NCBI GenBank assembly: GCA_944324865.1
Contig: CALUXW010000002.1
Span: forward strand, 1 to 64,000
DNA: 64,000 nucleotides
Direction of reading: 5' to 3'
Source of the DNA: Candidatus Gastranaerophilales bacterium
GTDB taxonomy: Bacteria; Cyanobacteriota; Vampirovibrionia; Gastranaerophilales; Gastranaerophilaceae
Positions 17,285 to 26,850 of this stretch are shown here, piece by piece (position 1 is the stretch's first letter; each line of letters begins with the position of its first letter). The notes beneath the pieces were generated by a model that was not told the DNA's origin, did not search any database, and worked only from the letters and a program-made list of their open reading frames with translations. The translations under genes and the position numbers were made by a program.

Positions 17285-18394
17285 TTAAATTACAAATTTT
17301 CCATTTTCGTAAATAAGCTTATCATCAAGGAATATTTTTGAATTTTCTTTCATGTTTTTAATAATATCCCAATGCAAACCGGACTCATTTTTGCCACCTG
17401 TTTCAGGGTAACTTGCGCCAAGCGCCATATGAATTGAACCACCAATTTTTTCATCGAATAAAATATTACCTGTCACATCTTTTACTCTGTCATTTGTGCC
17501 AATTGCAATTTCTCCAACAAATCGGCTTCCCGCATCCATATCAAGCATTGATATGAGAAAGTCTTCACCTTTTTCGGCTTTCGCATCAACAACTTTGCCA
17601 TTCTCGAGCTTTAACCATATTTTATGTGATTCATTACCACGATAGATTGCAGGAAAATCAAAATAAATTTCACCATTTGCACTATCTTCAACAGGAGAGG
17701 TAAAAATTTCACCATCCGGAAAGTTATTCAGACCAGAGCAACTAACCCATTTTCTACCCTCGACACTAAATGTTATATCAGTATTTTCACCTGTAATATG
17801 AAGCTTCTTACCTCCATTCATAAGGTTTACAAGCCTGTCTTGTTCACGGCCGATTTCTTGCCATTTTTCAATAGGGTTGTCCAAGTCTAGATAACATGAA
17901 TTTATAATAAAATCAGTATAATCATCGAGGGACATCTTAGCTTCTTGTGCAAGGGCTTGAGTCGGATAATCCGCAATAACCCAGTTTAACTTGCCTTCAG
18001 CTGAACGGTTTAACATAAGAGTTGAAAGCTCTCGAGTTGCAGCAGAACGTTTTGCCATTTTTTTTGAATCAGCCTTTGCCATGCTTTTAACGTTAAACGG
18101 TGCGCCAATTGATATATATTTATCAACTTTTTCATATTCGAGCTTTGTTATCGGATCAATATATTCAAGTTGTTCGTCATTTGCATACTTAATAAAGTCT
18201 ACAGCAAGTCCTTCTATGGAACATCTTACTATAGGGTGAGCACCACACTCAAGTACACGTTTATAAATTTCTTTTACAAGAGGTTGACATTGATAGCTTT
18301 CAGCCCTAATAAGAACCAGGTCACCTTTTTGGACTTTGGTTGAATAATCTACCAAAATTTGAGCATATTTTTCTAAAATTGTTTTATTATTCAT
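17285..18394 (-). CDS. Aminopeptidase, peptidase M29 (AmpS/PepS) family
   Basis: A cytoplasmic metallo-aminopeptidase. The family core is visible in the C-terminal half: NNFPDGEIFTSPVEDSANGE, EIAIGTND, GGSIHMALGASYPETGG and SGLHWDIIK. These carry the Glu, His and Asp metal ligands. The start at 18394 (369 aa) is set by GGAGGAG upstream of MNNKTILEK; longer frames upstream run into lpxA. It overlaps the lpxA stop by 8 nt and so belongs to the lipid A gene run. Confidence 0.9.
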   Translation of the reverse strand: MNNKTILEKYAQILVDYSTKVQKGDLVLIRAESYQCQPLVKEIYKRVLECGAHPIVRCSIEGLAVDFIKYANDEQLEYIDPITKLEYEKVDKYISIGAPFNVKSMAKADSKKMAKRSAATRELSTLMLNRSAEGKLNWVIADYPTQALAQEAKMSLDDYTDFIINSCYLDLDNPIEKWQEIGREQDRLVNLMNGGKKLHITGENTDITFSVEGRKWVSCSGLNNFPDGEIFTSPVEDSANGEIYFDFPAIYRGNESHKIWLKLENGKVVDAKAEKGEDFLISMLDMDAGSRFVGEIAIGTNDRVKDVTGNILFDEKIGGSIHMALGASYPETGGKNESGLHWDIIKNMKENSKIFLDDKLIYENGKFVI

Positions 18395-19199
18395 CGCACT
18401 CCTCCATATTTTTGTAATAAGCATCTTTAAAGCGCAACGTAACACCACGTTTAGAAGTTTTTACAAAATCAACGAGTTTATTTACATATTCATTTTTATC
18501 GACGGTTTCTTCTATAATTTCAAGGGCCTGTGTGGTATTATACTCTGAACTTCTTAAAATTCTTATCGCTTTATGAATTGCATCTCGAGATGCTTTATCT
18601 ACGCCCCTCCTTCTTAAACCAATTGCATTTAAACCTATTGGTATAGCAGGGATACCTTCCGCCTTGCAATAAGGAATTATATCAAGCCTTGCCGCAGAAG
18701 CACCTGAAATTATAGCCATTTCTCCTATTCTTATATTTTGATGAAACACCGATTGACCGCCCAAAAAAGCACCAAATCCAACTTTTACATGTCCTCCTAT
18801 TGTTGCTGCGTTGGCAAATATTACCTCGTCGCCAAGTTCACAATTATGTGCAACATGTGAATATGCCATAAGCAAACATTTATTACCAATTTTTGTAACA
18901 TTTCCTTCACCTGATGCACGATTTATAGTTGCAAATTCCCTAATCCAGCAATTTTTACCAATTATTACTCCAGTTTTTTCGCCTTTATAGCCCAAGTCTT
19001 GAGGCTCACCACCTATTGATGCCATGGGTGAAACTTTTGTACCTTCTCCGATTGTTGCAAACTCAATATTTGCACCTGCACCTATTTTAACTCCGGCTTC
19101 AATAATAACACCTTCGCCAATTACGGCATTTGGTCCTATTTCAACGTCAGAAGCAATTTGTGCGCTATCACAAATAACTGCACTTTTATGTATTGTCAT
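18387..19199 (-). CDS. lpxA: UDP-N-acetylglucosamine acyltransferase
   Basis: First step of lipid A synthesis: O-acylation of UDP-GlcNAc from acyl-ACP. The left-handed beta-helix hexapeptide repeats start at residue 3 (IHKSAVICDSAQIASDVEIG). The catalytic-histidine region SHVAHNCELGDEV (about 121-133) and GGHVKVGFGAFLGG follow, then the helical C-terminus with AIRILRSSEYN. The start at 19199 is chosen by alignment with the family (270 aa); the frame extends to a TTG at 19248 without a ribosome site. It follows fabZ by 14 nt. Confidence 0.95.
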   Translation of the reverse strand: MTIHKSAVICDSAQIASDVEIGPNAVIGEGVIIEAGVKIGAGANIEFATIGEGTKVSPMASIGGEPQDLGYKGEKTGVIIGKNCWIREFATINRASGEGNVTKIGNKCLLMAYSHVAHNCELGDEVIFANAATIGGHVKVGFGAFLGGQSVFHQNIRIGEMAIISGASAARLDIIPYCKAEGIPAIPIGLNAIGLRRRGVDKASRDAIHKAIRILRSSEYNTTQALEIIEETVDKNEYVNKLVDFVKTSKRGVTLRFKDAYYKNMEECDE

Positions 19200-19213
19200 T
19201 TTTTTCACACTTT

Positions 19214-19663
19214 CTATTTCAATGCTATTGTAATTTCGGCCTCTATGCAAAGTTTTCCATCAACATATGCACGCCCCTCACATTTTGCAACAGGTCCTTT
19301 AATTTTAGTCATATACGTTTCCATCTCTAACCTGTCACCCGGACGCACAATATTTTTAAATCTTACTTTATCAACTGCGGCAAAAAGTGCAAGTTTTCCC
19401 TTATATTGCTCAAGAGATAAAAGAATCGGTGCAGCAGTTTGTGCCAATGCTTCAATTTGCAAAACACCCGGCATAACCGGATTTCCCGGAAAATGACCGT
19501 TAAAAAACATTTCATTTGCCGTTAAATTTTTATAGCCTTTTGAGTACTCTCCAGGTACATATTCCGTTATTCTGTCCACAAGTAAAAATGGGTACCTGTG
19601 TGGTATCATTTCCATAATTTGTATTATATCCATGGAAAGAGGCTTGTTCGTAGTTGTTTCCAT
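19214..19663 (-). CDS. fabZ: 3-hydroxyacyl-[acyl-carrier-protein] dehydratase FabZ
   Basis: Dehydrates 3-hydroxyacyl-ACP in fatty acid elongation, competing with LpxC and LpxA for hydroxyacyl chains. The hot-dog fold signatures PHRYPFLLVDRI and the catalytic histidine and glutamate region FNGHFPGNPVMPGVLQIEAL are present. 149 aa. It lies in the conserved lpxC-fabZ-lpxA order. Confidence 0.96.
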   Translation of the reverse strand: METTTNKPLSMDIIQIMEMIPHRYPFLLVDRITEYVPGEYSKGYKNLTANEMFFNGHFPGNPVMPGVLQIEALAQTAAPILLSLEQYKGKLALFAAVDKVRFKNIVRPGDRLEMETYMTKIKGPVAKCEGRAYVDGKLCIEAEITIALK

Positions 19664-19681
19664 CTTATCTCCTTTTCAAAA

Positions 19682-20512
19682 TTATAAACATTTTTCTATA
19701 TTTTTTGCAAATTGAACATGCAAAGCATGTCCGGCTTCCTTTACAAAAATATTGGCATTTAATAATAACGGATTTATACCTGTCAAATACATATCACCTA
19801 TTATGTCAAGAATTTTATGCTTTGCAGGTTCAAATTCACTTCTTAATTGTGTAGTATAACCACCATCTTCTGTCATACCAACAGTATTTTCAATTGTTAC
19901 ACCCTTTGAAAAACCCAGCTTTTGAAACGTTTCAAGGTCTTTTAAATAACCAAAGGTTCTGGCTTCAATTATTTCATTCATATTAACATCTTGATTCAAA
20001 CTAACCCAACGATTTTTTAGATCCGGATGATTATAATTAACCGCATAAGTTATTGTTGTTTTAGCCTGAGATGGCATCAGAACAATCATTGAATTATTTT
20101 GAGAAAATACAAAATGATTTTCAACATGTTTAACCGCAGCTTGTTCTCCAATGTAGCCAGTTTCGTTAAATAAATCAACCCAAACTTTTGCGCTGCCATC
20201 CATAATAGGAACTTCATAACCTTGAGATTTAAAATAAACATCAAGATTATCAATTCCACAAATTGCACATGCAGCCATAAAATGCTCTACAAGAGCTATT
20301 TTAGCATCTGCACCTTCTTGAACATTAGCCAAAACTACAAAATGCTCTGTCGAAACAACATTTGATGTTTTAGCCTCAATCATTTTATCATTTATAAAAA
20401 AACGTATGCCTTGTTTTTCATTTGATGTGTTTGGACAAATCTCAAGTAGAGCTTCGAGATTTGTCATTAAACCGTTACCTTTTGCAATAATTTTAGATTT
20501 TACCGTCTTCAT
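19682..20512 (-). CDS. lpxC: UDP-3-O-acyl-N-acetylglucosamine deacetylase
   Basis: Committed, zinc-dependent step of lipid A synthesis. The zinc-histidine motif [16 protein letters not shown] (about 90) and [12 protein letters not shown] are visible, as are [26 protein letters not shown] (zinc His and Asp) and the C-terminal catalytic GHALHVQF. At 276 aa it is slightly shorter than E. coli LpxC. The N-terminal 20 nt overlap the end of lpxD. Confidence 0.95.
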   Translation of the reverse strand: MKTVKSKIIAKGNGLMTNLEALLEICPNTSNEKQGIRFFINDKMIEAKTSNVVSTEHFVVLANVQEGADAKIALVEHFMAACAICGIDNLDVYFKSQGYEVPIMDGSAKVWVDLFNETGYIGEQAAVKHVENHFVFSQNNSMIVLMPSQAKTTITYAVNYNHPDLKNRWVSLNQDVNMNEIIEARTFGYLKDLETFQKLGFSKGVTIENTVGMTEDGGYTTQLRSEFEPAKHKILDIIGDMYLTGINPLLLNANIFVKEAGHALHVQFAKNIEKCL

Positions 20513-21602
20513 TTAAAAATTTCTCATAATCTTCTAACAAGTGTTGATATTTTTTATATTTTTGAACCATAACTTCTGCTTCATTTAAATATTTCATGCG
20601 TTTCAAAAAGTCTTTTCTTGGGACCGCAGGAGCACCCATAAGAACTGTCTTAGCAGGATGTGATTTCGTTACACCGGATTGGGCTAGAATAATGCAGTCA
20701 TCTCCTATCGATATATGATCCGCAAGACCGGCTTGTCCTGCAATTACAACCCTATCACCAATTTCACAAGAGCCTGCTATACCCACTTGGGATACTATCA
20801 TGCAAGCACGTCCTATCTTGCAGTTATGACCTATCATAACGAGATTATCAATTTTAGTTTGGTCACCTATCATGGTATTTTCGATAGTACCTCTATCTAT
20901 TGTAGCATTTGCACCTATTTCTACATCATTTCCAATAACAACAGAACCCAAAGAAGGTATTTTGAAAACTTTTTGATTTTCTTTTCCCCCCTTTATTTCG
21001 CCCTCTTTTCTTGCACTTTCTATATTATCGGGAGTCTCTGTCACAAAGCTAAAACCATCCGCACCAAGACTTGCGCCATGGTGAATTATACATCTATTGC
21101 CTACTTGAACCTTATCACCGATATTTACACCCGGATGAAAAAGACAATCAGTTCCTATTTTAGCAAATTTTCCGATATAAACATTTGGCATTAAAGCAGT
21201 ATTGTCGCCAATTTCAGCACCACGTGAAACAACAACATTCGGACCTATTGAAACATTTTTACCAAGTTTAGCTTCAGGATGAATTACAGCACTTGGATGA
21301 ATTCCTACAGGTGTGTCCGGTCCTTCATAAAATAAATTTAAAAGTTTCATCATAGCGAGTCTGGGACGTTCAACCTCAATTGTTGTAATATTGTCAAGAC
21401 TTACTCCCAAAGGAACAAGTGCGGTTTTTGCTTTAGTTTTGGCAAGGTTTGCAATTTCATCTTCACCTAATGCCAAAGCTAAAGTCGACTCATCTGCAAG
21501 CAAAGGAGGTGCAACCTTTTCAATCACACCATCTTGCACAACAGTTAAAATACCACCCAAAATTTCAGAAATTTCTTTTTGCGAAAAACTTTTTTTACTC
21601 AC
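20493..21602 (-). CDS. lpxD: UDP-3-O-(3-hydroxyacyl)glucosamine N-acyltransferase
   Basis: Third step of lipid A synthesis. It has an N-terminal uridine-binding region and a long left-handed beta-helix of hexapeptide repeats (about 105-330; [20 protein letters not shown] is typical). Catalytic-histidine segments GADGFSFV and MIGHNCKIG are present, then a C-terminal helix. The start is GTG 21602, with AGGAG 7 nt upstream; a TTG 15 nt earlier would fall over that site. lpxB is not in this window. Confidence 0.94.
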   Translation of the reverse strand: MSKKSFSQKEISEILGGILTVVQDGVIEKVAPPLLADESTLALALGEDEIANLAKTKAKTALVPLGVSLDNITTIEVERPRLAMMKLLNLFYEGPDTPVGIHPSAVIHPEAKLGKNVSIGPNVVVSRGAEIGDNTALMPNVYIGKFAKIGTDCLFHPGVNIGDKVQVGNRCIIHHGASLGADGFSFVTETPDNIESARKEGEIKGGKENQKVFKIPSLGSVVIGNDVEIGANATIDRGTIENTMIGDQTKIDNLVMIGHNCKIGRACMIVSQVGIAGSCEIGDRVVIAGQAGLADHISIGDDCIILAQSGVTKSHPAKTVLMGAPAVPRKDFLKRMKYLNEAEVMVQKYKKYQHLLEDYEKFLNEDGKI

Positions 21603-21647
21603 CTTCTTGCTCCTCAAATGCTATAGAATATGTCTATTTTATTACAA

Positions 21648-22112
21648 TTATTTAATTTTGTCGATTATTTTTGTCGTTGATTTACCTTCAACAAGTTCAA
21701 TAAATTCTACCCAGCCATTATTTTTAAGTATAACATCGGCTTCAGGTAAAGTTTTTAAAGTATAATCAGCCCCCTTTGTATAAATATTGGGTTTAATTAT
21801 TTCAAGCAAATCTTTAGGAGAATCTTCATCAAACAGTATGACATAATCAACACTTTCTAAGCCACAAAGGACTTCTGCTCTATCATTTTCATTATTAATT
21901 GGTCGCCCCTCACCTTTTATTGAGCGAACAGATTTATCAGAGTTAAGCCCGACAATTAAAACATCGCCAAAAGTCTTACTTTTTTTAAGATACCTAACAT
22001 GCCCGGCATGAAGTATATCAAAACAACCGTTGGTTGCAACAATAACCTTTTTTTGAGCTCTAAGGTTTTTTAAAAGCTCTTGCAGTTTATCTTTTTCAAT
22101 AATTTTACCCAT
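21648..22112 (-). CDS. D-glycero-beta-D-manno-heptose 1-phosphate adenylyltransferase (RfaE2/HldE C-domain type)
   Basis: Cytidylyltransferase-fold enzyme making an ADP-activated heptose for LPS core or surface glycans. The nucleotide-binding TNGCFDILHAGHVRYLKKSK (about 23-42) contains the HxGH motif. GRPINNENDRAEVL and the C-terminal GKSTTKIIDKI, which corresponds to the ISTT segment, follow. The start at 22112 is set by AAGGAG seven bases upstream, giving 154 aa. The kinase partner domain of HldE is absent from the window. It lies directly upstream of lpxD, consistent with LPS synthesis. Confidence 0.9.
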   Translation of the reverse strand: MGKIIEKDKLQELLKNLRAQKKVIVATNGCFDILHAGHVRYLKKSKTFGDVLIVGLNSDKSVRSIKGEGRPINNENDRAEVLCGLESVDYVILFDEDSPKDLLEIIKPNIYTKGADYTLKTLPEADVILKNNGWVEFIELVEGKSTTKIIDKIK

Positions 22113-22128
22113 TTTTCTCCTTATTATA

Positions 22129-22168
22129 AGCATAGCCGTCAATAACTCCTGTTGTCGACGGCTATGCT
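22129..22168 (-). other. 12-bp hairpin between the parvulin gene and the heptose adenylyltransferase gene
   Basis: AGCATAGCCGTC (22129-22140) and GACGGCTATGCT (22157-22168) form a perfect 12-bp stem with a 16-nt loop. On the minus strand it is not followed by a T-run and ends about 7 nt before the ribosome site of the downstream gene. It could be a processing site, attenuator or mRNA stabiliser. Confidence 0.6.
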
Positions 22169-22185
22169 AATTTATCAAATTTACT

Positions 22186-23310
22186 CTACTTTGCAGGTGT
22201 CATATTTTGAGCATTGGGGGATGTTTGAACAGTTTCACCCCTTAACTGTTTTTGTATATTTTCAGGATTAAAAGACGGATCATTGAACTCAATTTTTGCA
22301 TTTGATTTAAGTCCATCAAATAATTTTTGCAATGCAATAATTTTTTTATTTTGTTCCAAATATGCTTTAATTTCACCCTGAACTTGTTCAAAAGGCGCAA
22401 GTCCTGCCGCAGCCCTATCAGTAACAATAATTATATGATTACCATACCTTGTAACAACAATTTCTGAAACAGTATCAGGTTTTATAGAAAAAGCTACATC
22501 AGAAAATTCCTTGACCATTGCTTCACGAGGGAAAAATCCTAAATCCCCTCCCTTTTGAGCACTACCTTTATCATCAGAATATTTTTGGGCTAATGCAGCA
22601 AAATTTTTCGGATTAGCAACTGCCTGTGCCCTGACATCTTTAGCTAAAGCCATTTTCTTATCCATAGCCTCTTTAACCTTCTTGTCAATTTCAGCTGCAC
22701 TTAATTTTCCATCTTTATCTGCATCAATAATTGATTTTTTAATCAATTCGGGATTTGCCTCAATTAAAATATGTGATGCTTTAACTCTTTCAGGATAATT
22801 AAAGCGCTCTTTATTGCTGTTGTAAAAATCTTTTACTTCTTTATCTGACACCTTAATATCACTTGTTGCCTCTAAAAGTTTATTAACCTTTACTTCATTT
22901 GATAAATCTTCTTTTATTCTTTTTTGTGAAACATTGTTTTCTTTTAAAATTTGATCAAATTTTTCTTGTGAACCTAATTGTTTAATTATTTCTTGTTTTT
23001 TAGCTTCTATTTCACTGTCATTTGCGGTTATGTTACGTTTTTTGTACTCTTGATCCAAAAGCTTTTTAACAATTAAGTCTTGCACAACCCTTTCTTTTGT
23101 CATTAGCATTACAGGGCTTGTTTCAGCTTTTTCAGCCTCAGATGCATTTTTAAATTGAGGGTTGTTTTTTATAATATTCATAATTTCATCATATTCACCC
23201 CTTTTAATGGGTTCGTTATTCACTGTAATAATTGCCTTGTTGTTTGGGGTACACCCTGCAAACAAAACAAGTGAAAACATAGCGCTTAAAAATACTTTTG
23301 TAAACTTCAT
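22186..23310 (-). CDS. Parvulin-type peptidyl-prolyl isomerase lipoprotein with an EF-hand loop
   Basis: An extracytoplasmic foldase of the SurA/PpiC/PrsA type. The lipobox LFAGC (lipidated Cys20) marks a lipoprotein. A SurA-like helical N-region (about 30-165) precedes the parvulin domain, which begins VKASHILIEANPEL (about 177) and continues KYSDDKGSAQKGGDLGFFPR (about 243-262). Between these two parts a 12-residue loop, DADKDGKLSAAE (196-207), matches the canonical calcium-binding EF-hand pattern. The C-tail is glutamine- and asparagine-rich. It lies 18 nt downstream of mfd in the same direction. Confidence 0.9.
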   Translation of the reverse strand: MKFTKVFLSAMFSLVLFAGCTPNNKAIITVNNEPIKRGEYDEIMNIIKNNPQFKNASEAEKAETSPVMLMTKERVVQDLIVKKLLDQEYKKRNITANDSEIEAKKQEIIKQLGSQEKFDQILKENNVSQKRIKEDLSNEVKVNKLLEATSDIKVSDKEVKDFYNSNKERFNYPERVKASHILIEANPELIKKSIIDADKDGKLSAAEIDKKVKEAMDKKMALAKDVRAQAVANPKNFAALAQKYSDDKGSAQKGGDLGFFPREAMVKEFSDVAFSIKPDTVSEIVVTRYGNHIIIVTDRAAAGLAPFEQVQGEIKAYLEQNKKIIALQKLFDGLKSNAKIEFNDPSFNPENIQKQLRGETVQTSPNAQNMTPAK

Positions 23311-23328
23311 AAATTCTACTCCTTATAT

Positions 23329-26300
23329 TTAATTTTGAATTTTGAACTCAGATACCACTTTAGATATATAATAAAACAAATCTGTTAATATGTTAAATAC
23401 TTCATCAAAGTTAAGATTATTCTTATTCATCAACAATATACCTTTTGTTTGTGTTGCTGTTTTTGGAGGATTTGTAAACTTGAAATATTTTGTTATCGAA
23501 AAATCAATTTTCCTTCTTAAATACATCCACTCTTTTTCGTTAAATTGAGTGTAGATTCTAATATTATCAGGTGTTTCACGTATCATTGAAACATTATTTT
23601 GTTGAGCAATAAGTCTTAATCTTATTAGCTTTATGAGATTTTCAACACTCTGTGGCAGTTTTGAAAATCTGTCTTTAAAACCTAATACTACATTATCAAG
23701 CTCTGTCGTATTTTTAACATCGCTCAAACGTTTATATTCAAGCATTTTTTGTTCATATCCACCAACCCATTCATCTGGTATATAAGCTGTTACATTTATA
23801 TCAACAATAGTATTTTGAACTTTTTTATTTTTTTCTTTAGTATAAGGATCCTTAGATTGGTTTGCCTTTAGTTCGTTTACACACTCCTCCAAAAGGTTGC
23901 AGTATGTGTCAAACCCAACATTTACCATATGCCCATGCTGTTTTGAACCTAGAATATTACCAACTCCACGAATTTCAATATCTCTAAGTGCTATATGGTA
24001 ACCACTGCCAAGACTTTCAAAGTCTTTTATGGCATTTAAACGCTTATATGCATCAGCAGTAAGTTCTTTTGATTTTTTATAAAAACAGTAACAATAAGCT
24101 TGTCTGTCAGAACGACCAACACGCCCTCTCAATTGATAAAGTTGCGCAAGACCAAAACGATCGGAATCATGGATGATAATTGTATTTGCATTTGAAATAT
24201 CAAGTCCTGATTCAATAATTGTTGTACATAACAAAAGATCGTATTCTTTATTTGCAAATTCATACATTATTTTTTCAAGCTCACCGTCTTTCATCTGGCC
24301 ATGAGCCACCGCTATTCTCGCATTTGGAACAATAGAAGACAGATAATCTTTAAAATGATATATTGATTCAACACGATTATAAAGATAAAAAACTTGTCCA
24401 TCACGTTGTATTTCATGGTTTATTGCATTTTTTAAATAAGCCTCATTAAACTCTCCGACATAAGTTTTAACACTTAAACGATTTTTAGGAGGAGTATTTA
24501 TAACCGACAAATCTTTAATACCTGAAAGTGCCATATTTAATGTTCTTGGTATCGGGGTTGCAGACATGGCAAGAATATCAATATTTTCGCGAAATTTTTT
24601 AAGTTTTTCTTTATGTCTTACACCAAATTTATGTTCTTCATCGATTACCAAAAGCCCAAGATTTTTAAATTGAATATCATCACCTAAAAGCCTGTGTGTG
24701 CCAATTACAACATCAACAGTGCCTTCATTTATTTCTTTTACAATTTGTTTTTGTTCTTTTGCACTTTTAAACCTTGATATCAGTTCAACATGAACACTAA
24801 AAGGTTTAAATCTCTCGTAAATTGTCTGATAATGCTGGAGAGCCAATATAGTAGTAGGCGCTATAAGTGCAGCTTGCTTACCTGACATTACAGCTTTAAA
24901 AATTGCTCTTATTGCTATTTCTGTTTTTCCAAAACCTACATCAGCGCATATTAACCTATCCATAGGACGAGCAGTTTCCATATCTGCTTTTGTATCTATT
25001 ATTGCCTTCATCTGATCGGGAGTTTCAGTGTATTCAAAAGCATCTTCCATTTCGAATTGCCAAGTAGTATCCGGATCAAATGCAATTCCTTGCGACATCT
25101 GTCTTTTTGCATAAAGTTCAAGTAAATCTTGCGCTATAAGTTCAACTTCACCTTTTGCTTTTGATTTTGCAGCTTCCCAAGCACTACCTCCCATTTTTGA
25201 GAGCTTGGGCTTAATTTGACCCGAACCACGATATCGATAAAGCAAATTAATTTGTTCTGCAGGCATGAAAAGTTTATCCGTATTTGCAAATTCTATTTCA
25301 AGATAATCTTTTTTTGCACCATCAATTTCCTGCTTTGTAAGTCCTTTATAAATACCAACCCCATGGATAGAATGCACAACATATTCGCCTTCCCTAATAT
25401 CATTTATAGAATCAATATAATCTTGAGATTGTTTATTTTTAAAATATTTTCTTACCGTAACATCTCTCGAGCGTTTATTGAATAGTTCTTTATCCGATAA
25501 AAAAATGTATCTGCCTTGCGGAATTTCAAAATTACCGTCAAAATCAATAATGCCACCACCATAACTTAAAGACGGTTTAATTATAATATTATCCGAAAAT
25601 ATTTCCTGCTCTTTTAAAATTTCTTTTATTCTTTTTGGATAATCAGTACAAATAAAAATTTTGCAATTATTTTTAATATTATTTTTTATATAAGTACTTA
25701 TCTCATAAATATCAGATGAAAAAATCGGTGGCAGAGAGGTTTCAAATTCAATTAATTTATCATGGTTATCGTCTAAAAAATTATCAAAACCTATTGTTTT
25801 GAATTTTTTAACATCATGGATAAATTCGTCATATTTTGTATGATTAAGCCTTAAAAGTGGTAATTTAAGGTTTGATGCAACTTCTTTTTGATACTGATCA
25901 CAGAAATCTTTGTCAAGATTTTCAAATTTTGCAAATATTTGAGAAGACTCATCAAATATTAATACATAGTCTTTAAAATATTCCAATGGACTGCAAAGAG
26001 AGTCGGTTAAATAACTTTGATAATATTCAATACCATCAAAATAACCGCTTTCATTTATTTTTTCGCAAATTTGATTATAAATGTCGTAAGCAATCTCATT
26101 ATTTGTACTTTTAGCTTGCTTTAAAAGTTTTTGTTTAAAATCTTCAATTGTATTTTCATCAGGCAAAAATTTATACAAAGGATGAATTGTTACCTCCTGT
26201 ACTTTTTCAAAACTTCGTTGTGTTTTTGGATTAAAATATCTGATATCTTCAACAGTATCACCAAAAAACTCTATTCTGACAGGATTTTTATCAAGGGTGT

Positions 26301-26823
26301 AAATATCTAATATATCTCCTCTCACACTAAATTCTGAAACATCAACAACACTTGTTGTACGTCTGTAACCGAGTTTTGAAAGCGATCTTAAAAGTTTTTG
26401 ATAATCAACATCACTATTTACTTTTATCTTAAAAGAATTTTTTTCATAAAAATTTCTAGTCGCAAATTTTTCAAAAAGTGAGCGGATTGGCGCCAAAACG
26501 ACGTCATAAGAACCCAAAAGAACATTTATTTGTTCTTGATATATGTAATAATTTTTCTCAACATCATCATAAAAATTTATTTCTTGAGAAGGAAAAATTT
26601 TTGCTTCTATTTCACAAAAATTTTCTAAATCTTTTTGAAATTTAAGTGCACTTTGTTCGTTAGGGGTTATATATAATATCTTTTTATTTTGTTTTAAAAT
26701 TGCCTGAAAAATAAGTAGTCTTAAAGGATTATTAAGCGCAGTTAAAGATAGTTTTGAAACACCGCTTAAAGCTAAAAAACGATTTAGTGCAGGAATTTGA
26801 ATATTTTTTAAATCATTAAACAT
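23329..26823 (-). CDS. mfd: Transcription-repair coupling factor
   Basis: Removes RNA polymerase stalled at DNA damage and recruits UvrA. It is 1164 aa: UvrB-homology N-region, RNA polymerase interaction domain (EGEYVVHSIHGVGIYKGL, near 490), then helicase motor. The motor has Walker A CADVGFGKTEIAIRA, the DEEH box VIDEEHKFGVRHK, TATPIPRTLNMAL and the RNA-translocation motif LYQLRGRVGRSDR. A C-terminal TRCF domain completes it. All parts are present. No strong ribosome site precedes the ATG. Confidence 0.97.
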   Translation of the reverse strand: MFNDLKNIQIPALNRFLALSGVSKLSLTALNNPLRLLIFQAILKQNKKILYITPNEQSALKFQKDLENFCEIEAKIFPSQEINFYDDVEKNYYIYQEQINVLLGSYDVVLAPIRSLFEKFATRNFYEKNSFKIKVNSDVDYQKLLRSLSKLGYRRTTSVVDVSEFSVRGDILDIYTLDKNPVRIEFFGDTVEDIRYFNPKTQRSFEKVQEVTIHPLYKFLPDENTIEDFKQKLLKQAKSTNNEIAYDIYNQICEKINESGYFDGIEYYQSYLTDSLCSPLEYFKDYVLIFDESSQIFAKFENLDKDFCDQYQKEVASNLKLPLLRLNHTKYDEFIHDVKKFKTIGFDNFLDDNHDKLIEFETSLPPIFSSDIYEISTYIKNNIKNNCKIFICTDYPKRIKEILKEQEIFSDNIIIKPSLSYGGGIIDFDGNFEIPQGRYIFLSDKELFNKRSRDVTVRKYFKNKQSQDYIDSINDIREGEYVVHSIHGVGIYKGLTKQEIDGAKKDYLEIEFANTDKLFMPAEQINLLYRYRGSGQIKPKLSKMGGSAWEAAKSKAKGEVELIAQDLLELYAKRQMSQGIAFDPDTTWQFEMEDAFEYTETPDQMKAIIDTKADMETARPMDRLICADVGFGKTEIAIRAIFKAVMSGKQAALIAPTTILALQHYQTIYERFKPFSVHVELISRFKSAKEQKQIVKEINEGTVDVVIGTHRLLGDDIQFKNLGLLVIDEEHKFGVRHKEKLKKFRENIDILAMSATPIPRTLNMALSGIKDLSVINTPPKNRLSVKTYVGEFNEAYLKNAINHEIQRDGQVFYLYNRVESIYHFKDYLSSIVPNARIAVAHGQMKDGELEKIMYEFANKEYDLLLCTTIIESGLDISNANTIIIHDSDRFGLAQLYQLRGRVGRSDRQAYCYCFYKKSKELTADAYKRLNAIKDFESLGSGYHIALRDIEIRGVGNILGSKQHGHMVNVGFDTYCNLLEECVNELKANQSKDPYTKEKNKKVQNTIVDINVTAYIPDEWVGGYEQKMLEYKRLSDVKNTTELDNVVLGFKDRFSKLPQSVENLIKLIRLRLIAQQNNVSMIRETPDNIRIYTQFNEKEWMYLRRKIDFSITKYFKFTNPPKTATQTKGILLMNKNNLNFDEVFNILTDLFYYISKVVSEFKIQN

Positions 26824-26850
26824 AAATCAAGTATTGCACAAAAATTTTTA

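Noticed and set aside
20715-21194. 159-codon plus-strand frame inside lpxD
   Set aside because: Shadow of the hexapeptide-repeat coding sequence; no ribosome site.
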